Assembly: GCA_003534295.1 (NCBI GenBank)
Contig: DPDV01000016.1
Span: 1 to 59,104 of the forward strand
Direction of reading: 5' to 3'
Origin: Clostridiales bacterium
GTDB lineage: Bacteria > Bacillota > Clostridia > TANB77 > CAG-508
Length of the DNA: 59,104 nucleotides
The notes under the pieces are model-generated. The model saw only the letters and a program-made list of their open reading frames with translations. It searched no databases and had not been told where the DNA came from. Both the position numbers and the translations under genes were made by a program. How positions within the stretch are numbered: the first letter of the stretch is position 1; each line of letters begins with the position of its first letter. This document shows positions 51,982 through 59,104 of the stretch, in pieces.

Positions 51982-52683
51982 TTGAAGAAAATAAATAAAG
52001 AGCAACTTGTAATGGGCATAATAATTGGGTTGGTGTGTATAGTTCTAATTTGTGTTATGTTTGTACAATTTAAAACAGTTGAAGAAACAGATATAACAGC
52101 TATAGAAAACATGAAAGAAGATGAACTAAGAACGACATTATCAGAATGGAAAACAAAATATGAAGAAACATATGAAAAATATGAAGAAACTATAGCAACA
52201 ATAGATGAATATAATAAAAAAATAGAAAGCAGTGAAGAAGCATCTGAACTATTAGACAAAGAATTAGAAAATTCAAATTTAATAGTTGGAAATACAGACA
52301 TATATGGTGAAGGAATTATAGTTACTTTAACAGATAATAATAATCAAGTAATAGTTGCAGAGGATCTATTAGAACTAATAAATGAATTAAGATATGCTGG
52401 TGCAGAAGCAATTTCAATAAATGATGTACGCATAATTAATACTACAGATATTGTAGAAGTAGGTAATACACTTATAATGGTAGGAGGCCAGAGACTATCT
52501 TCTCCATATGTGGTAAAAGCGATAGGAAACCAAGCGTATTTATCAAGTATATTAAGCCTTAAAAATAGTGGGTTTATAGATAAATATAACAATAGTGGTA
52601 AAACAGTTACTTTAGTAGCGAGCAAAAAAGTAGAAATTTTAAAATATAATGGTGAGACAGAAATAAAATATATCAAAAAATAA
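51982..52683 (+). CDS. DUF881 protein, second paralogue (YlxX-like)
   Basis: A 233-residue paralogue of the upstream gene with the same plan: membrane helix (about 10-28), coiled coil (about 45-85) and the DUF881 core GNTDIYGEGIIVTLTDN, INELRYAGAEAISINDVRIINTTDIVEVGNTLIMVGGQRLSSPYVVKAIG. The start is TTG at 51982, with AGAGGTGA 6 nt upstream; an in-frame GTG at 51973 lies in that site. The tandem pair probably arose by duplication and parallels ylxW-ylxX. Confidence 0.9.
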   Translation: MKKINKEQLVMGIIIGLVCIVLICVMFVQFKTVEETDITAIENMKEDELRTTLSEWKTKYEETYEKYEETIATIDEYNKKIESSEEASELLDKELENSNLIVGNTDIYGEGIIVTLTDNNNQVIVAEDLLELINELRYAGAEAISINDVRIINTTDIVEVGNTLIMVGGQRLSSPYVVKAIGNQAYLSSILSLKNSGFIDKYNNSGKTVTLVASKKVEILKYNGETEIKYIKK

Positions 52684-52710
52684 TATTTTCCTAAAGTGGA
52701 GGGAGAAAAC

Positions 52711-53079
52711 ATGATTTTAATAGCAATAATAATAGGTTGTGTTATAGGTGCAATAATAGGTATTTTTATGCCAATAATTCCATATACATATTCAGGATAT
52801 TTAGCAATAGCAATAATAGCTGCACTAGATTCTGTCTTTGGTGGAATTGTAGCAACATTAAACAAAAACTTTGACCTAAAAATATTTGTATCAGGCTTTT
52901 TTGGCAATGCCATACTTTCTATTTTATTAACGTATTTAGGACAAAAATTAAATGTAGATATTTATTTAGCAGCAATTGTTGTTTTTGTTGGAAGAATGTT
53001 TAATAACCTTTCTATGACTAGAAGGTATTATATAGAAAAATTTATGAAAAATAGACAAGAAAAGGCTAAAAAAATTTAA
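52711..53079 (+). CDS. sbp: Small basic protein Sbp (DUF1290)
   Basis: A 122-residue membrane protein with about three or four hydrophobic helices (ILIAIIIGCVIGAIIGIFMPIIPYTYSGYLAIAIIAALDSVFGGIVA) and a basic end. It matches the small basic family that precedes ftsA in Firmicutes and Actinobacteria. The molecular role is unknown. The start at 52711 follows GGAGGGAG. The signature GIxxPxIPYxYSxYLAIAIIAALDSVFGG is complete. Confidence 0.92.
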   Translation: MILIAIIIGCVIGAIIGIFMPIIPYTYSGYLAIAIIAALDSVFGGIVATLNKNFDLKIFVSGFFGNAILSILLTYLGQKLNVDIYLAAIVVFVGRMFNNLSMTRRYYIEKFMKNRQEKAKKI

Positions 53080-53134
53080 TAGAAATACATTGCAATTTTA
53101 TTACGAGAATATTACAAAAATATTACAAATTCTA

Positions 53135-53163
53135 TTGACTTTTGCAGAAAAATGTAATATTCT
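53135..53163 (+). promoter_or_regulatory. Sigma-A promoter of ftsA-ftsZ
   Basis: TTGACT (53135-53140), 17-nt spacer, TATTCT (53158-53163). Confidence 0.65.
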
Positions 53164-53198
53164 AAAGACGATATTTAAAACAAATTGGAGGGTTAACT

Positions 53199-54425
53199 TT
53201 GGCAATAGGAGATATAATTGTAGGTATGGACATTGGAACCTCAAAAGTAAGCATAGTTATTGGGGAGGTTAATAATTTTAATCAAATAGAAGTTATATAT
53301 ACAGACAGCCAAAAATGCAGAGGTATAAAAAAAGGAAAAATAATTGATGAAGATGAAATTGTTCTTGCAGTTACAAAATTAATAAAAAATGCAGAAATTG
53401 ATGCCAACTTAACAATTAATTCGACATACATAACAATTCCAGGGAAATATGTAACAATTGTCCAAAATAGTATATTAAAAGATGCAAAAGATAGATATGC
53501 TGGAATATCAATGAAGGATGTTTCGGCAAGTATAATGCAAGTTAGTGACATAGATATTCCAGAAGGAAAACAAATAATAGATATAGTTACAGACAGATTT
53601 ATCCTAGAGAATGGCAGAATTGTACAAGACCCAGTAGGAAGCTTAAGTTCAAGCTTTACGTTAAAAGCTCAAATTATTTTAGCAGATAAAGAGTATATAA
53701 AAAAAATAACCAATATTCTAAAAAGAGCATATATAGAAATAGATGGGTTAGTACCAGTAACACTTGCAGAAAGATGTATAGCTCTAGATAGCAACGAATT
53801 AGGTGACAATATAATGCTGCTAGATATTGGAGCTGGAAATACAGACATAGGTGTGTTTGAAGGTTCGTCATTTGTTTATACAAATACCATACCTTTAGGA
53901 GGAGACAACATTACAAATGATATTGCTTTGGTTCTTGACATATCAGAAGAAGAAGCAGATAAATTAAAAAAACAATATGGCTTGGCGATGAAGTCTTTCA
54001 TAGATAATGATAATGAAATTTTATTATCTACATGTAAAGATGAAAATAGAAAGATAATTAAAAGTTCTGAATTAATAGAAATTATAGAAGCCAGAATAGA
54101 AGAAATTTTTTCTTTAATTAATAAAGATATTACAATGCAAGGTATAAAACAAAGAATCAATAATGTAATACTTACAGGACAAGGAATTACAAATATAAAC
54201 AAAAGTGATGTTGCTGGTAAAATCGCATTAAATATACCAGTTAAAATTTCAACAGGAAGACTAATAAGTACAGTAAGACCAGAATATAGAACTGCATATG
54301 CACTTGTAAGATATATTTCATCAAGGGCATTTGCAAAAAATGTTTCAAGCAGTATAGAAACAAAGTCAAATGAAAATATATTACATTCAATATTAGAAAG
54401 AATTAAGGAATTCTTTTATTCATAA
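53199..54425 (+). CDS. ftsA: Cell division protein FtsA
   Basis: A 408-residue actin-fold ATPase that tethers FtsZ to the membrane. IIVGMDIGTSKVSIVIGE is phosphate loop 1. The SHS2/1C domain spans about 85-165, and LLDIGAGNTDIGVFEG is phosphate loop 2. NNVILTGQGITNI matches the adenosine motif region. The short C-terminal amphipathic segment (ILERIKEFFYS) is the likely membrane-targeting helix. It starts with TTG at 53199 after GGAGGG. The ftsZ gene follows after 134 nt. Confidence 0.94.
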   Translation: MAIGDIIVGMDIGTSKVSIVIGEVNNFNQIEVIYTDSQKCRGIKKGKIIDEDEIVLAVTKLIKNAEIDANLTINSTYITIPGKYVTIVQNSILKDAKDRYAGISMKDVSASIMQVSDIDIPEGKQIIDIVTDRFILENGRIVQDPVGSLSSSFTLKAQIILADKEYIKKITNILKRAYIEIDGLVPVTLAERCIALDSNELGDNIMLLDIGAGNTDIGVFEGSSFVYTNTIPLGGDNITNDIALVLDISEEEADKLKKQYGLAMKSFIDNDNEILLSTCKDENRKIIKSSELIEIIEARIEEIFSLINKDITMQGIKQRINNVILTGQGITNINKSDVAGKIALNIPVKISTGRLISTVRPEYRTAYALVRYISSRAFAKNVSSSIETKSNENILHSILERIKEFFYS

Positions 54426-54559
54426 TAAATTTGTTGTTAATTTAAAAATAAAACAGAACATAAGAGGTCAGGAATAAGAGGTCATAGTAGAAGTCGGAAA
54501 TCCGATATCAAATATAAGACATCTGAATTTCGACAACTAATATAAAGGAGGAAAATATA
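54426..54559 (+). promoter_or_regulatory. ftsA-ftsZ intergenic region with direct repeat, hairpin and Spo0A-box-like site
   Basis: It contains the direct repeat ATAAGAGGTCA (twice, about 54461-54485), a small hairpin TCGGA-AA-TCCGA (about 54494-54505), and TTCGACA at 54529-54535, the exact reverse complement of the Spo0A box TGTCGAA. The 7-mer alone is weak evidence in 59 kb. Confidence 0.35.
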
Positions 54560-55675
54560 ATGTTTATGGATGGAAATGATGATAGCGCAATGCTAGATGG
54601 GACAGCAACAATTAAAGTAATAGGTATAGGAGGGGCAGGAAATAACGCTGTAAACAGAATGGTTGATTCTGGAATAAAAGGAGTTGAATTTATAGCAGTT
54701 AATACAGATAGACAAGCTTTATTACTATCAAAAGCACCTTCCAAAATACAAATAGGTGAAAAAATAACAAGAGGATTAGGTGCAGGTGCTAACCCAGATA
54801 TAGGAGCGCAAGCAGCAGAAGAAAGTAAAACAGAAATTGCAGAAGCATTACGCGGAGCAGACATGGTATTTGTTACAGCCGGAATGGGAGGAGGAACAGG
54901 TACTGGAGCAGCACCTATAGTTGCGGCATGTGCAAAGGAAATGGGAATTTTAACAATAGGTGTTGTTACAAAACCATTTACATTTGAAGGCAAAAAAAGA
55001 TTATCACAAGCTGAAAGAGGAATAGAAAGCTTAAAGGGAAAAGTTGATACTTTAGTAGTAATTCCAAATGATAAATTATTACAAGTTATAGATAGAAAAA
55101 CATCAATAGTTGAAGCGTTTAAAATGGCAGACGATGTATTAAGACAAGGTGTTCAAGGTATATCAGATCTAATAGCTATTCCAGGACTTGTAAATTTAGA
55201 CTTTGCAGATATTAAAACAATAATGTTAAATACAGGTATGGCACACATGGGTATAGGTAGAGCATCTGGTGAAAACAGAGCAGAAGATGCAGCAAAACAA
55301 GCTGTACAAAGTCCAATGTTAGAAACATCAATAGAAGGAGCAAGAGGAGTTATTATAAATATAACAGGTGGAACAAACTTAGGATTACATGAAGTTAATA
55401 CGGCAGCAGAATTAGTACAAAGAAGTGTAGATCCAGAGGCTAATATTATATTTGGAGCAGTTATAGATGAAAGTCTAGATGAAGATATAGTAATAACAGT
55501 AATTGCTACAGGATTTGAAAAAGAGCAGAATTCAATACCAAATATGCCACCAGTTGGAGACATTGTAGACAAAGCATGGGATAGGAAGTTAAACTCTATT
55601 CCAACACCTTCAGACAACAATAATTCTCAAAGTGATTTAGACATACCATCATTTCTAAGAAAAAATAAAAAATAA
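54560..55675 (+). CDS. ftsZ: Cell division protein FtsZ
   Basis: A 371-residue tubulin-like GTPase that forms the division ring. N-terminal VIGIGGAGNNAVNRM, the tubulin signature GMGGGTGTGAAPIVA (about 109-123) and the T7-loop region LINLDFADI-type LVNLDFADIKTIM are intact. A short linker leads to the conserved C-terminal peptide LDIPSFLRK, which binds FtsA and other partners. AAAGGAGG lies 8 nt before the ATG. Transcribed with ftsA, possibly also from the intergenic region. Confidence 0.98.
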   Translation: MFMDGNDDSAMLDGTATIKVIGIGGAGNNAVNRMVDSGIKGVEFIAVNTDRQALLLSKAPSKIQIGEKITRGLGAGANPDIGAQAAEESKTEIAEALRGADMVFVTAGMGGGTGTGAAPIVAACAKEMGILTIGVVTKPFTFEGKKRLSQAERGIESLKGKVDTLVVIPNDKLLQVIDRKTSIVEAFKMADDVLRQGVQGISDLIAIPGLVNLDFADIKTIMLNTGMAHMGIGRASGENRAEDAAKQAVQSPMLETSIEGARGVIINITGGTNLGLHEVNTAAELVQRSVDPEANIIFGAVIDESLDEDIVITVIATGFEKEQNSIPNMPPVGDIVDKAWDRKLNSIPTPSDNNNSQSDLDIPSFLRKNKK

Positions 55676-55729
55676 ATAACGAAAATTAAAACAAAATGTA
55701 GATATTAAAAAAAATACATAAAACATAAA

Positions 55730-55767
55730 AAGAAATAGTCTTAAAAGGTAGATTATTTCTTTTTTTC
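55730..55767 (+). terminator. Intrinsic terminator after ftsZ
   Basis: AAGAAATAGTC/GATTATTTCTT forms an 11-bp stem including one G-T pair, 10-nt loop, then TTTTTT. Confidence 0.8.
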
Positions 55768-55777
55768 TTGCTCACAA

Positions 55778-55811
55778 AACGACAGATTTTTAATCAGACT
55801 AGTTATATAAT
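55778..55811 (+). promoter_or_regulatory. Probable spoIIG operon promoter (Spo0A-type?)
   Basis: TATAAT at 55806-55811 has no recognisable -35 at normal spacing. AACGACA (55778-55784), a two-mismatch match to the inverted Spo0A box, lies about where -35 would be. In B. subtilis, spoIIG is also a sigma-A promoter with aberrant spacing activated by Spo0A; the parallel is inference. Confidence 0.4.
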
Positions 55812-55848
55812 TTATTAGCAAAAACAAATAAGAGTGAGCGGTGAAAAT

Positions 55849-56730
55849 ATGACAGTATATATAGATATTATTTTATTAGAAAATCTATGCATGAATTATA
55901 TTATTCTTTTTGCAACAGCATATATAATGAAATTAAAAATAAGTCATATAAGATTAGTTGCATCAAGCGGAATAGGTGCAATATATTCAATTATGTTATA
56001 TATGCAAATATTACCAATATATTCTAATTTGATTATGAAGATAGTGTTATCAATAGCTATGGTTTACATAGCGTATATGCCAAGAAATATTAAAAATATA
56101 GTAAAGCAACTAATAATATTTTATTTAATATCTTTTGCTTTTGGTGGTTGTGCATTTGCACTATTATATTTTATAAAACCGGAAAATATAATAATGAAAA
56201 ATGGAGTTTATATAGGAACATACCCAATAAAAATAGCACTACTAGGAGGGATTGTGGGATTTGTTGTTACATATATAGCATTTAAAATTATAAAAAATAG
56301 AGCTTCTAAAAAAGATATTATATATCCGCTAGAAATTAAGATAAATGAGAAAAGTATAAGTATGAATGCTTTGCTAGATACAGGAAATATGTTAAAAGAT
56401 CCAATAACTTTAATGCCTGTAATAGTAGTTGAAAAAGAAATGCTATATGATTTCTTACCAAAAGAGATATTAAATAACCTTGAAAAGATTATAGGGGGTG
56501 ACACAAAGGAAGTAACAGAAAAAAATGTGGAGTATATGTCAAAATTTAGAATAATACCATATAACTCAATAGGAAGACAAAATGGACTAATGCTTGGATT
56601 TAAAGCAGATAAGGTAAAAATTATAATAGATGATGAGGAAAAAGAAGTTAATAATGCAATAATAGGAATTTTCAATGAGAGTTTTAATAGTAATACATAT
56701 TCAGCACTTATTAGTTTAGAAATTTTATAA
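55849..56730 (+). CDS. spoIIGA: Sporulation sigma-E processing peptidase SpoIIGA
   Basis: A 293-residue membrane aspartic protease. About five N-terminal membrane helices (MTVYIDIILLENLCMNYIILF onward) are followed by a soluble protease domain from ~160, with active-site Asp177 in ALLDTGNMLKDP. It cleaves the pro-sequence from SigE in the mother cell after septation. The start at 55849 follows GCGGTGA with 5-nt spacing. sigE is next after 21 nt, the canonical spoIIG operon. Confidence 0.93.
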   Translation: MTVYIDIILLENLCMNYIILFATAYIMKLKISHIRLVASSGIGAIYSIMLYMQILPIYSNLIMKIVLSIAMVYIAYMPRNIKNIVKQLIIFYLISFAFGGCAFALLYFIKPENIIMKNGVYIGTYPIKIALLGGIVGFVVTYIAFKIIKNRASKKDIIYPLEIKINEKSISMNALLDTGNMLKDPITLMPVIVVEKEMLYDFLPKEILNNLEKIIGGDTKEVTEKNVEYMSKFRIIPYNSIGRQNGLMLGFKADKVKIIIDDEEKEVNNAIIGIFNESFNSNTYSALISLEIL

Positions 56731-56751
56731 ATAGAAGGGAATGATAGTAAG

Positions 56752-57484
56752 GTGAATCTTTTGCAAATCTTAAAGGAAAGTATAAATACTATATATGTAA
56801 ATTATATAGGAAGTGATGAAATAGAAAAAATGCCAATATATTATATAGGAGGCAGTCAAACTTTGCCGCCACCACTTTCACAGGAAGAAGAAGAAACAGT
56901 ATTAAATTCTTTGGCAAAAGGCGATGAACTGGCAAAAAAAACATTAGTAGAACGAAATTTAAGATTGGTTGTATACATAGCTAAAAAGTTTGAAAATACC
57001 GGGGTGGGGCTAGAGGATTTAATCTCAATAGGAACTATAGGATTAATGAAAGCAATAAATACATTTAATACAGATAAGAAAATAAAACTTGCAACATATG
57101 CTTCGAGATGTATAGAAAATGAAATACTAATGCATTTAAGAAGAAACAATAGAATTAAAAGCGAAATTTCAATAGATGAACCATTGAATCAAGACGGAGA
57201 TGGAAACGAATTATTGTTATTGGATATTTTAGGAACAGATCCAGATGTAACTTCAAGAAGAATGGAAGACGAAGTGGACAGAAAACTATTAAAAGCATCT
57301 ATGGAAAAATTGAATAATAGAGAAAAAAATATAATGGAACTTAGATTTGGATTTGTAAGTGGAAATGAAAAGACCCAAAAAGAAGTAGCAGATATGTTGC
57401 GGAATATCACAAAGTTATATATCTAGATTAGAAAAGAAGATTATAAATAAAATGAAAAAAGAAATAATGAGTAAAACAGGGTAA
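56752..57484 (+). pseudogene. sigE: Sporulation sigma factor SigE (pro-sigma-E), frameshifted near the C-terminus
   Basis: The frame encodes the pro-sequence (to about residue 29), then YYIGGSQTLPPPLSQEEE, a hallmark of pro-SigE, and sigma regions 2 (NLRLVVYIAKKFENTGVGLEDLISIGTIGLMKAINTF) and 3-4. At 57400 an additional C (TTGCGGAATA where TTGGGAATA is expected) breaks region 4.2: translation runs ADMLRNITKLYI and stops at 57426. Skipping that base restores ADMLGISQSYISRLEKKIINKMKKEIMSKTG, ending at TAA 57484. GTG 56752 or TTG 56761 may start; the latter has AAGGTGA 5 nt upstream. As written, -35 recognition would be lost. Confidence 0.85.
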
Positions 57485-57489
57485 AAATG

Positions 57490-57519
57490 GTATACATTAT
57501 ACTTCTTTTGGAAATAATG
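57490..57519 (+). promoter_or_regulatory. Sigma-F-type promoter of sigG
   Basis: GTATA (57490-57494), 15-nt spacer, GGAAATAATG (57510-57519), fitting the forespore sigma-F consensus (GYWWA, about 15 nt, GGNNANANT). Predicted start is around 57525, inside the loop of the hairpin at 57507-57539. Confidence 0.6.
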
Positions 57520-57544
57520 TAATTGATATTATTTCCAAAGGAGG
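57507..57544 (+). promoter_or_regulatory. Hairpin occluding the sigG ribosome binding site
   Basis: TTTGGAAATAAT (57507-57518) pairs with ATTATTTCCAAA (57528-57539), a 12-bp perfect stem with a 9-nt loop. The right arm contributes the AAA of the Shine-Dalgarno AAAGGAGG (57537-57544). RNA starting upstream would form it; RNA from the sigma-F promoter would lack the left arm. Confidence 0.65.
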
Positions 57545-57553
57545 TTTTTTAAT

Positions 57554-58327
57554 TTGATAAATAAGGTTGAAATCTGTGGAGTAAATACAGCAAAATTGCC
57601 AGTTTTATCAAATGAAGAAAAAGAAGCATTATTTATTGAAATAAAAAATGGAGATGAAAAAGCAAGAGAAAAATTTATACATGGTAATTTAAGATTGGTA
57701 TTAAGTGTAATAAAAAGATTTTATGGAAGAGGAGAAAATGTAGATGATTTATTTCAAGTTGGATGTATTGGACTAATAAAAGCAATAGATAATTTCGATG
57801 TTACACTAAATGTACAATTCTCGACATATGCAGTTCCAATGATAGTTGGAGAAATAAGAAGATATTTAAGGGATAATAATTCCATAAGAGTAAGCAGGTC
57901 TATAAGAGATTTGGCATACAGAGTATTATCAGCCAAAGAAAAACTAACAAAGCAAAATGAAAAAGAACCTACAATAGAAGAAATAGCAAAAGAATTAAAT
58001 GTGCCAAAAGAAGATATAATAATTAGTATGGATGCAATACAAGAGCCAATATCATTACAAGAACCGGTATATGGCGACAACACAGATAATATATATGTAA
58101 TGGATCAGATAAGCGATAAGAAAAATACAGATGAACATTGGACAGACAGCTTAACAATTTCATCAGCAATACAAAAGCTTAATGATAAAGAAAAAATGAT
58201 AATAAATAAAAGATTTTTTGAAGGAAGAACACAAATGGAAGTTGCAGACGAAATTGGCATATCACAAGCACAGGTATCAAGACTTGAAAAAAACGCAATA
58301 GATCACATAAAAAGAATATATAAATAG
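57554..58327 (+). CDS. sigG: Forespore sigma factor SigG
   Basis: A 257-residue late forespore sigma factor. NKVEICGVNTAKLPVLSNEE is the SigG N-terminus. Region 2 (NLRLVLSVIKRFYGRGENVDDLFQVGCIGLIKAIDNFD...YAVPMIVGEIRRYLRDNN) matches B. subtilis SigG almost throughout, then IRVSRSIRDLAYR and EPVYGDN...YVMDQISD in region 3. Region 4.2 is intact: EGRTQMEVADEIGISQAQVSRLEKNAI. It starts with TTG at 57554, 9 nt after AAAGGAGG. Both a weak start codon and a hairpin at the ribosome binding site suggest translation is held low. Confidence 0.96.
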   Translation: MINKVEICGVNTAKLPVLSNEEKEALFIEIKNGDEKAREKFIHGNLRLVLSVIKRFYGRGENVDDLFQVGCIGLIKAIDNFDVTLNVQFSTYAVPMIVGEIRRYLRDNNSIRVSRSIRDLAYRVLSAKEKLTKQNEKEPTIEEIAKELNVPKEDIIISMDAIQEPISLQEPVYGDNTDNIYVMDQISDKKNTDEHWTDSLTISSAIQKLNDKEKMIINKRFFEGRTQMEVADEIGISQAQVSRLEKNAIDHIKRIYK

Positions 58328-58362
58328 AACTAATATAATTAATAATAATACAAAAATAAAGA

Positions 58363-58391
58363 GTTGCTAAGATGTACTAGCAACTTTTTTA
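58363..58391 (+). terminator. Intrinsic terminator after sigG
   Basis: GTTGCTA/TAGCAAC, a 7-bp stem with an 8-nt loop, followed by TTTTTT. Confidence 0.85.
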
Positions 58392-58450
58392 TTGCATATT
58401 AATATATTGTAAATATATTTAAGTAAATAATAGGAAGGGAGAAGCAACAA

Positions 58451-58684
58451 GTGGGTAATAAAGGATTAGATTTTAAACATAAAGAAGTTATAAATATCAA
58501 AGATGGAAAAAGATTAGGATTTGTACAGGATGTGTGTGCAGATTTGGAAAGTGGAATGATAACATCAATAATAGTTCCAGGTAATAATAAGATATTGAAT
58601 ATGTTTTCGGGTTCAAATGAAATAGTAATAGAATGGAGCAATATAAAGTGTATAGGAGATGATGTTATATTGGTAGAAATATAA
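58451..58684 (+). CDS. PRC-barrel protein of the YlmC/YmxH sporulation family
   Basis: A 77-residue protein: KEVINIKDGKRLGFVQDVCADLESGMITSIIVPG...EIVIEWSNIKCIGDDVILVE, the PRC-barrel pattern of YlmC/YmxH. In B. subtilis ylmC also follows spoIIGA-sigE-sigG, so the synteny supports the call. Molecular role unknown. GTG start at 58451, with AGGAAGGGAG about 9 nt upstream. A terminator separates it from sigG, so it probably has its own promoter, which I cannot define. Confidence 0.88.
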   Translation: MGNKGLDFKHKEVINIKDGKRLGFVQDVCADLESGMITSIIVPGNNKILNMFSGSNEIVIEWSNIKCIGDDVILVEI

Positions 58685-58728
58685 AAATTAAAAAAATCTG
58701 AAAAAACAAAAAAATCGACAAAAAAGTG

Positions 58729-58757
58729 TTGACATTACATCAGGGATATGGTATTAT
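58729..58757 (+). promoter_or_regulatory. Tandem strong promoter P1 (probable rRNA operon)
   Basis: TTGACA (58729-58734), 17-nt spacer, TATTAT (58752-58757). A-rich tracts upstream could act as an UP element. Confidence 0.75.
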
Positions 58758-58890
58758 AATTTTAGTGCTTAAACAAATGAAAAACAAGTTATTAAATTAG
58801 TAAAAAAGCAAGACTTTTTTAAATAGACAGTAATTACTAATTTATTATTTTGCACTCGAATAAAAAAGTTAAAAAACTTTCAAAAAAGTG

Positions 58891-58919
58891 TTGACATTTT
58901 AAGCACAAAGTAGTAAAAT
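58891..58919 (+). promoter_or_regulatory. Tandem strong promoter P2 (probable rRNA operon)
   Basis: TTGACA (58891-58896), 17-nt spacer, TAAAAT (58914-58919). The block AAAAAGTGTTGACATT around the -35 is shared with P1, so the promoters look duplicated. Confidence 0.8.
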
Positions 58920-59104
58920 AAAACACGTTACACCGAAAAGGGTAACAACGCGAAAAGAAGTACATTGAAAAGTAAACAATAAACCTTTGAGAAAAGAAAC
59001 CAATAATAAAGATAGAAGCAAACTATCTATAAAAAAAATGGTCAGCAAAATAAAGAGCTAAATAACTCAAAAAAGATATATAGGTAGCATAGAAATATGC
59101 GAAG
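58920..59104 (+). other. Untranslated leader, probably of a 16S rRNA gene beyond the edge
   Basis: There are 185 nt without an open frame or ribosome binding site downstream of two consensus promoters. It is purine-rich with several GAAAAG-type blocks (GAAAAGTAAACAATAAACC, GAGAAAAGAAACC), as in clostridial rRNA leaders. No 16S sequence is reached within the window, so the assignment is inferred from promoter strength and absence of a gene. Confidence 0.5.

Noticed and set aside
54508..54993. 161-aa frame antisense to the ftsZ start, and similar long antisense frames over ftsZ, murA, minE and fusA
   Set aside because: They arise from codon bias of the real genes, and have no ribosome binding site and no family pattern.
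58920..59104. Start of 16S rRNA within the window
   Set aside because: No recognisable 16S 5' end sequence (such as the conserved AGAGTTTGATC block) is reached before the edge.
1..59104. tRNA genes
   Set aside because: I saw no tRNA-like sequence (T-loop GGTTCGAATCC with matching acceptor arms) in the intergenic regions; a covariance-model search would be decisive.

Overview
The window reads as chromosomal DNA of a low-G+C (about 30% by eye) endospore-forming Clostridia-type member of the Bacillota. The grounds are A/T-rich codons, AAGGAGG-type ribosome binding sites, many TTG and GTG starts, sigma-A promoters with 17-nt spacers, a ferredoxin-based oxoacid oxidoreductase, MinD/MinE with RodA, and a spoIIGA-sigE-sigG cluster. 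Nearly all of it is core housekeeping sequence. Accessory material is mainly the first 1.4 kb and one gene near 6.1-7.3 kb.

Layout: 1-1.4 kb is an accessory edge with a truncated Rpn-type nuclease gene, REP-like sequence and an unrecognised ORF of foreign composition. 1.5-7.3 kb holds an SNF2 helicase, a four-repeat DUF898-like membrane protein and a beta-CASP metallo-beta-lactamase protein. 7.4-12.7 kb is aspS-mnmA-scpB-proS. 12.7-19.8 kb carries rpsT, hpf, an unknown coiled-coil protein, and the str genes rpsL-rpsG-fusA-tuf with leader structures. 20-31.8 kb has an SH3/NlpC hydrolase, comEC, topA, an OmpR-type two-component pair, lepB-holB-ricT, a ferredoxin and a lipoprotein. 31.9-35 kb is a four-subunit oxoacid:ferredoxin oxidoreductase (porGDAB). 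35.2-41.7 kb has minD-minE-rodA, dusB, a LolA-fold-like protein, a lone mazF, tsaC and a BofC-like gene with a sigma-G-type promoter. 41.7-48.7 kb has clpE-pgsA on the minus strand, a secreted protein, a broken topB, a patatin and a small membrane protein. 48.9-55.7 kb is the division cluster murA-divIB-DUF881x2-sbp-ftsA-ftsZ. 55.8-58.7 kb is spoIIGA-sigE(frameshifted)-sigG-ylmC. The last 0.4 kb has tandem strong promoters that probably drive an rRNA operon beyond the edge.

How the genes work together: the right half links cell-wall precursor synthesis (MurA), division (DivIB, FtsA, FtsZ), division-site choice (MinD/E), elongation (RodA) and the first compartment-specific sporulation regulators (SpoIIGA to SigE, then SigG). 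The most interesting signals are regulatory. A sigma-F-type promoter before sigG lies inside a hairpin that abuts the sigG Shine-Dalgarno, which suggests that read-through RNA is silenced while promoter-initiated RNA is translated. A sigma-G-type promoter precedes the BofC-like gene. A dispersed palindromic repeat is present in four intergenic copies. topB and sigE carry the same lesion (GGG to GCGG), so either two real mutations or a systematic sequence error must be considered.
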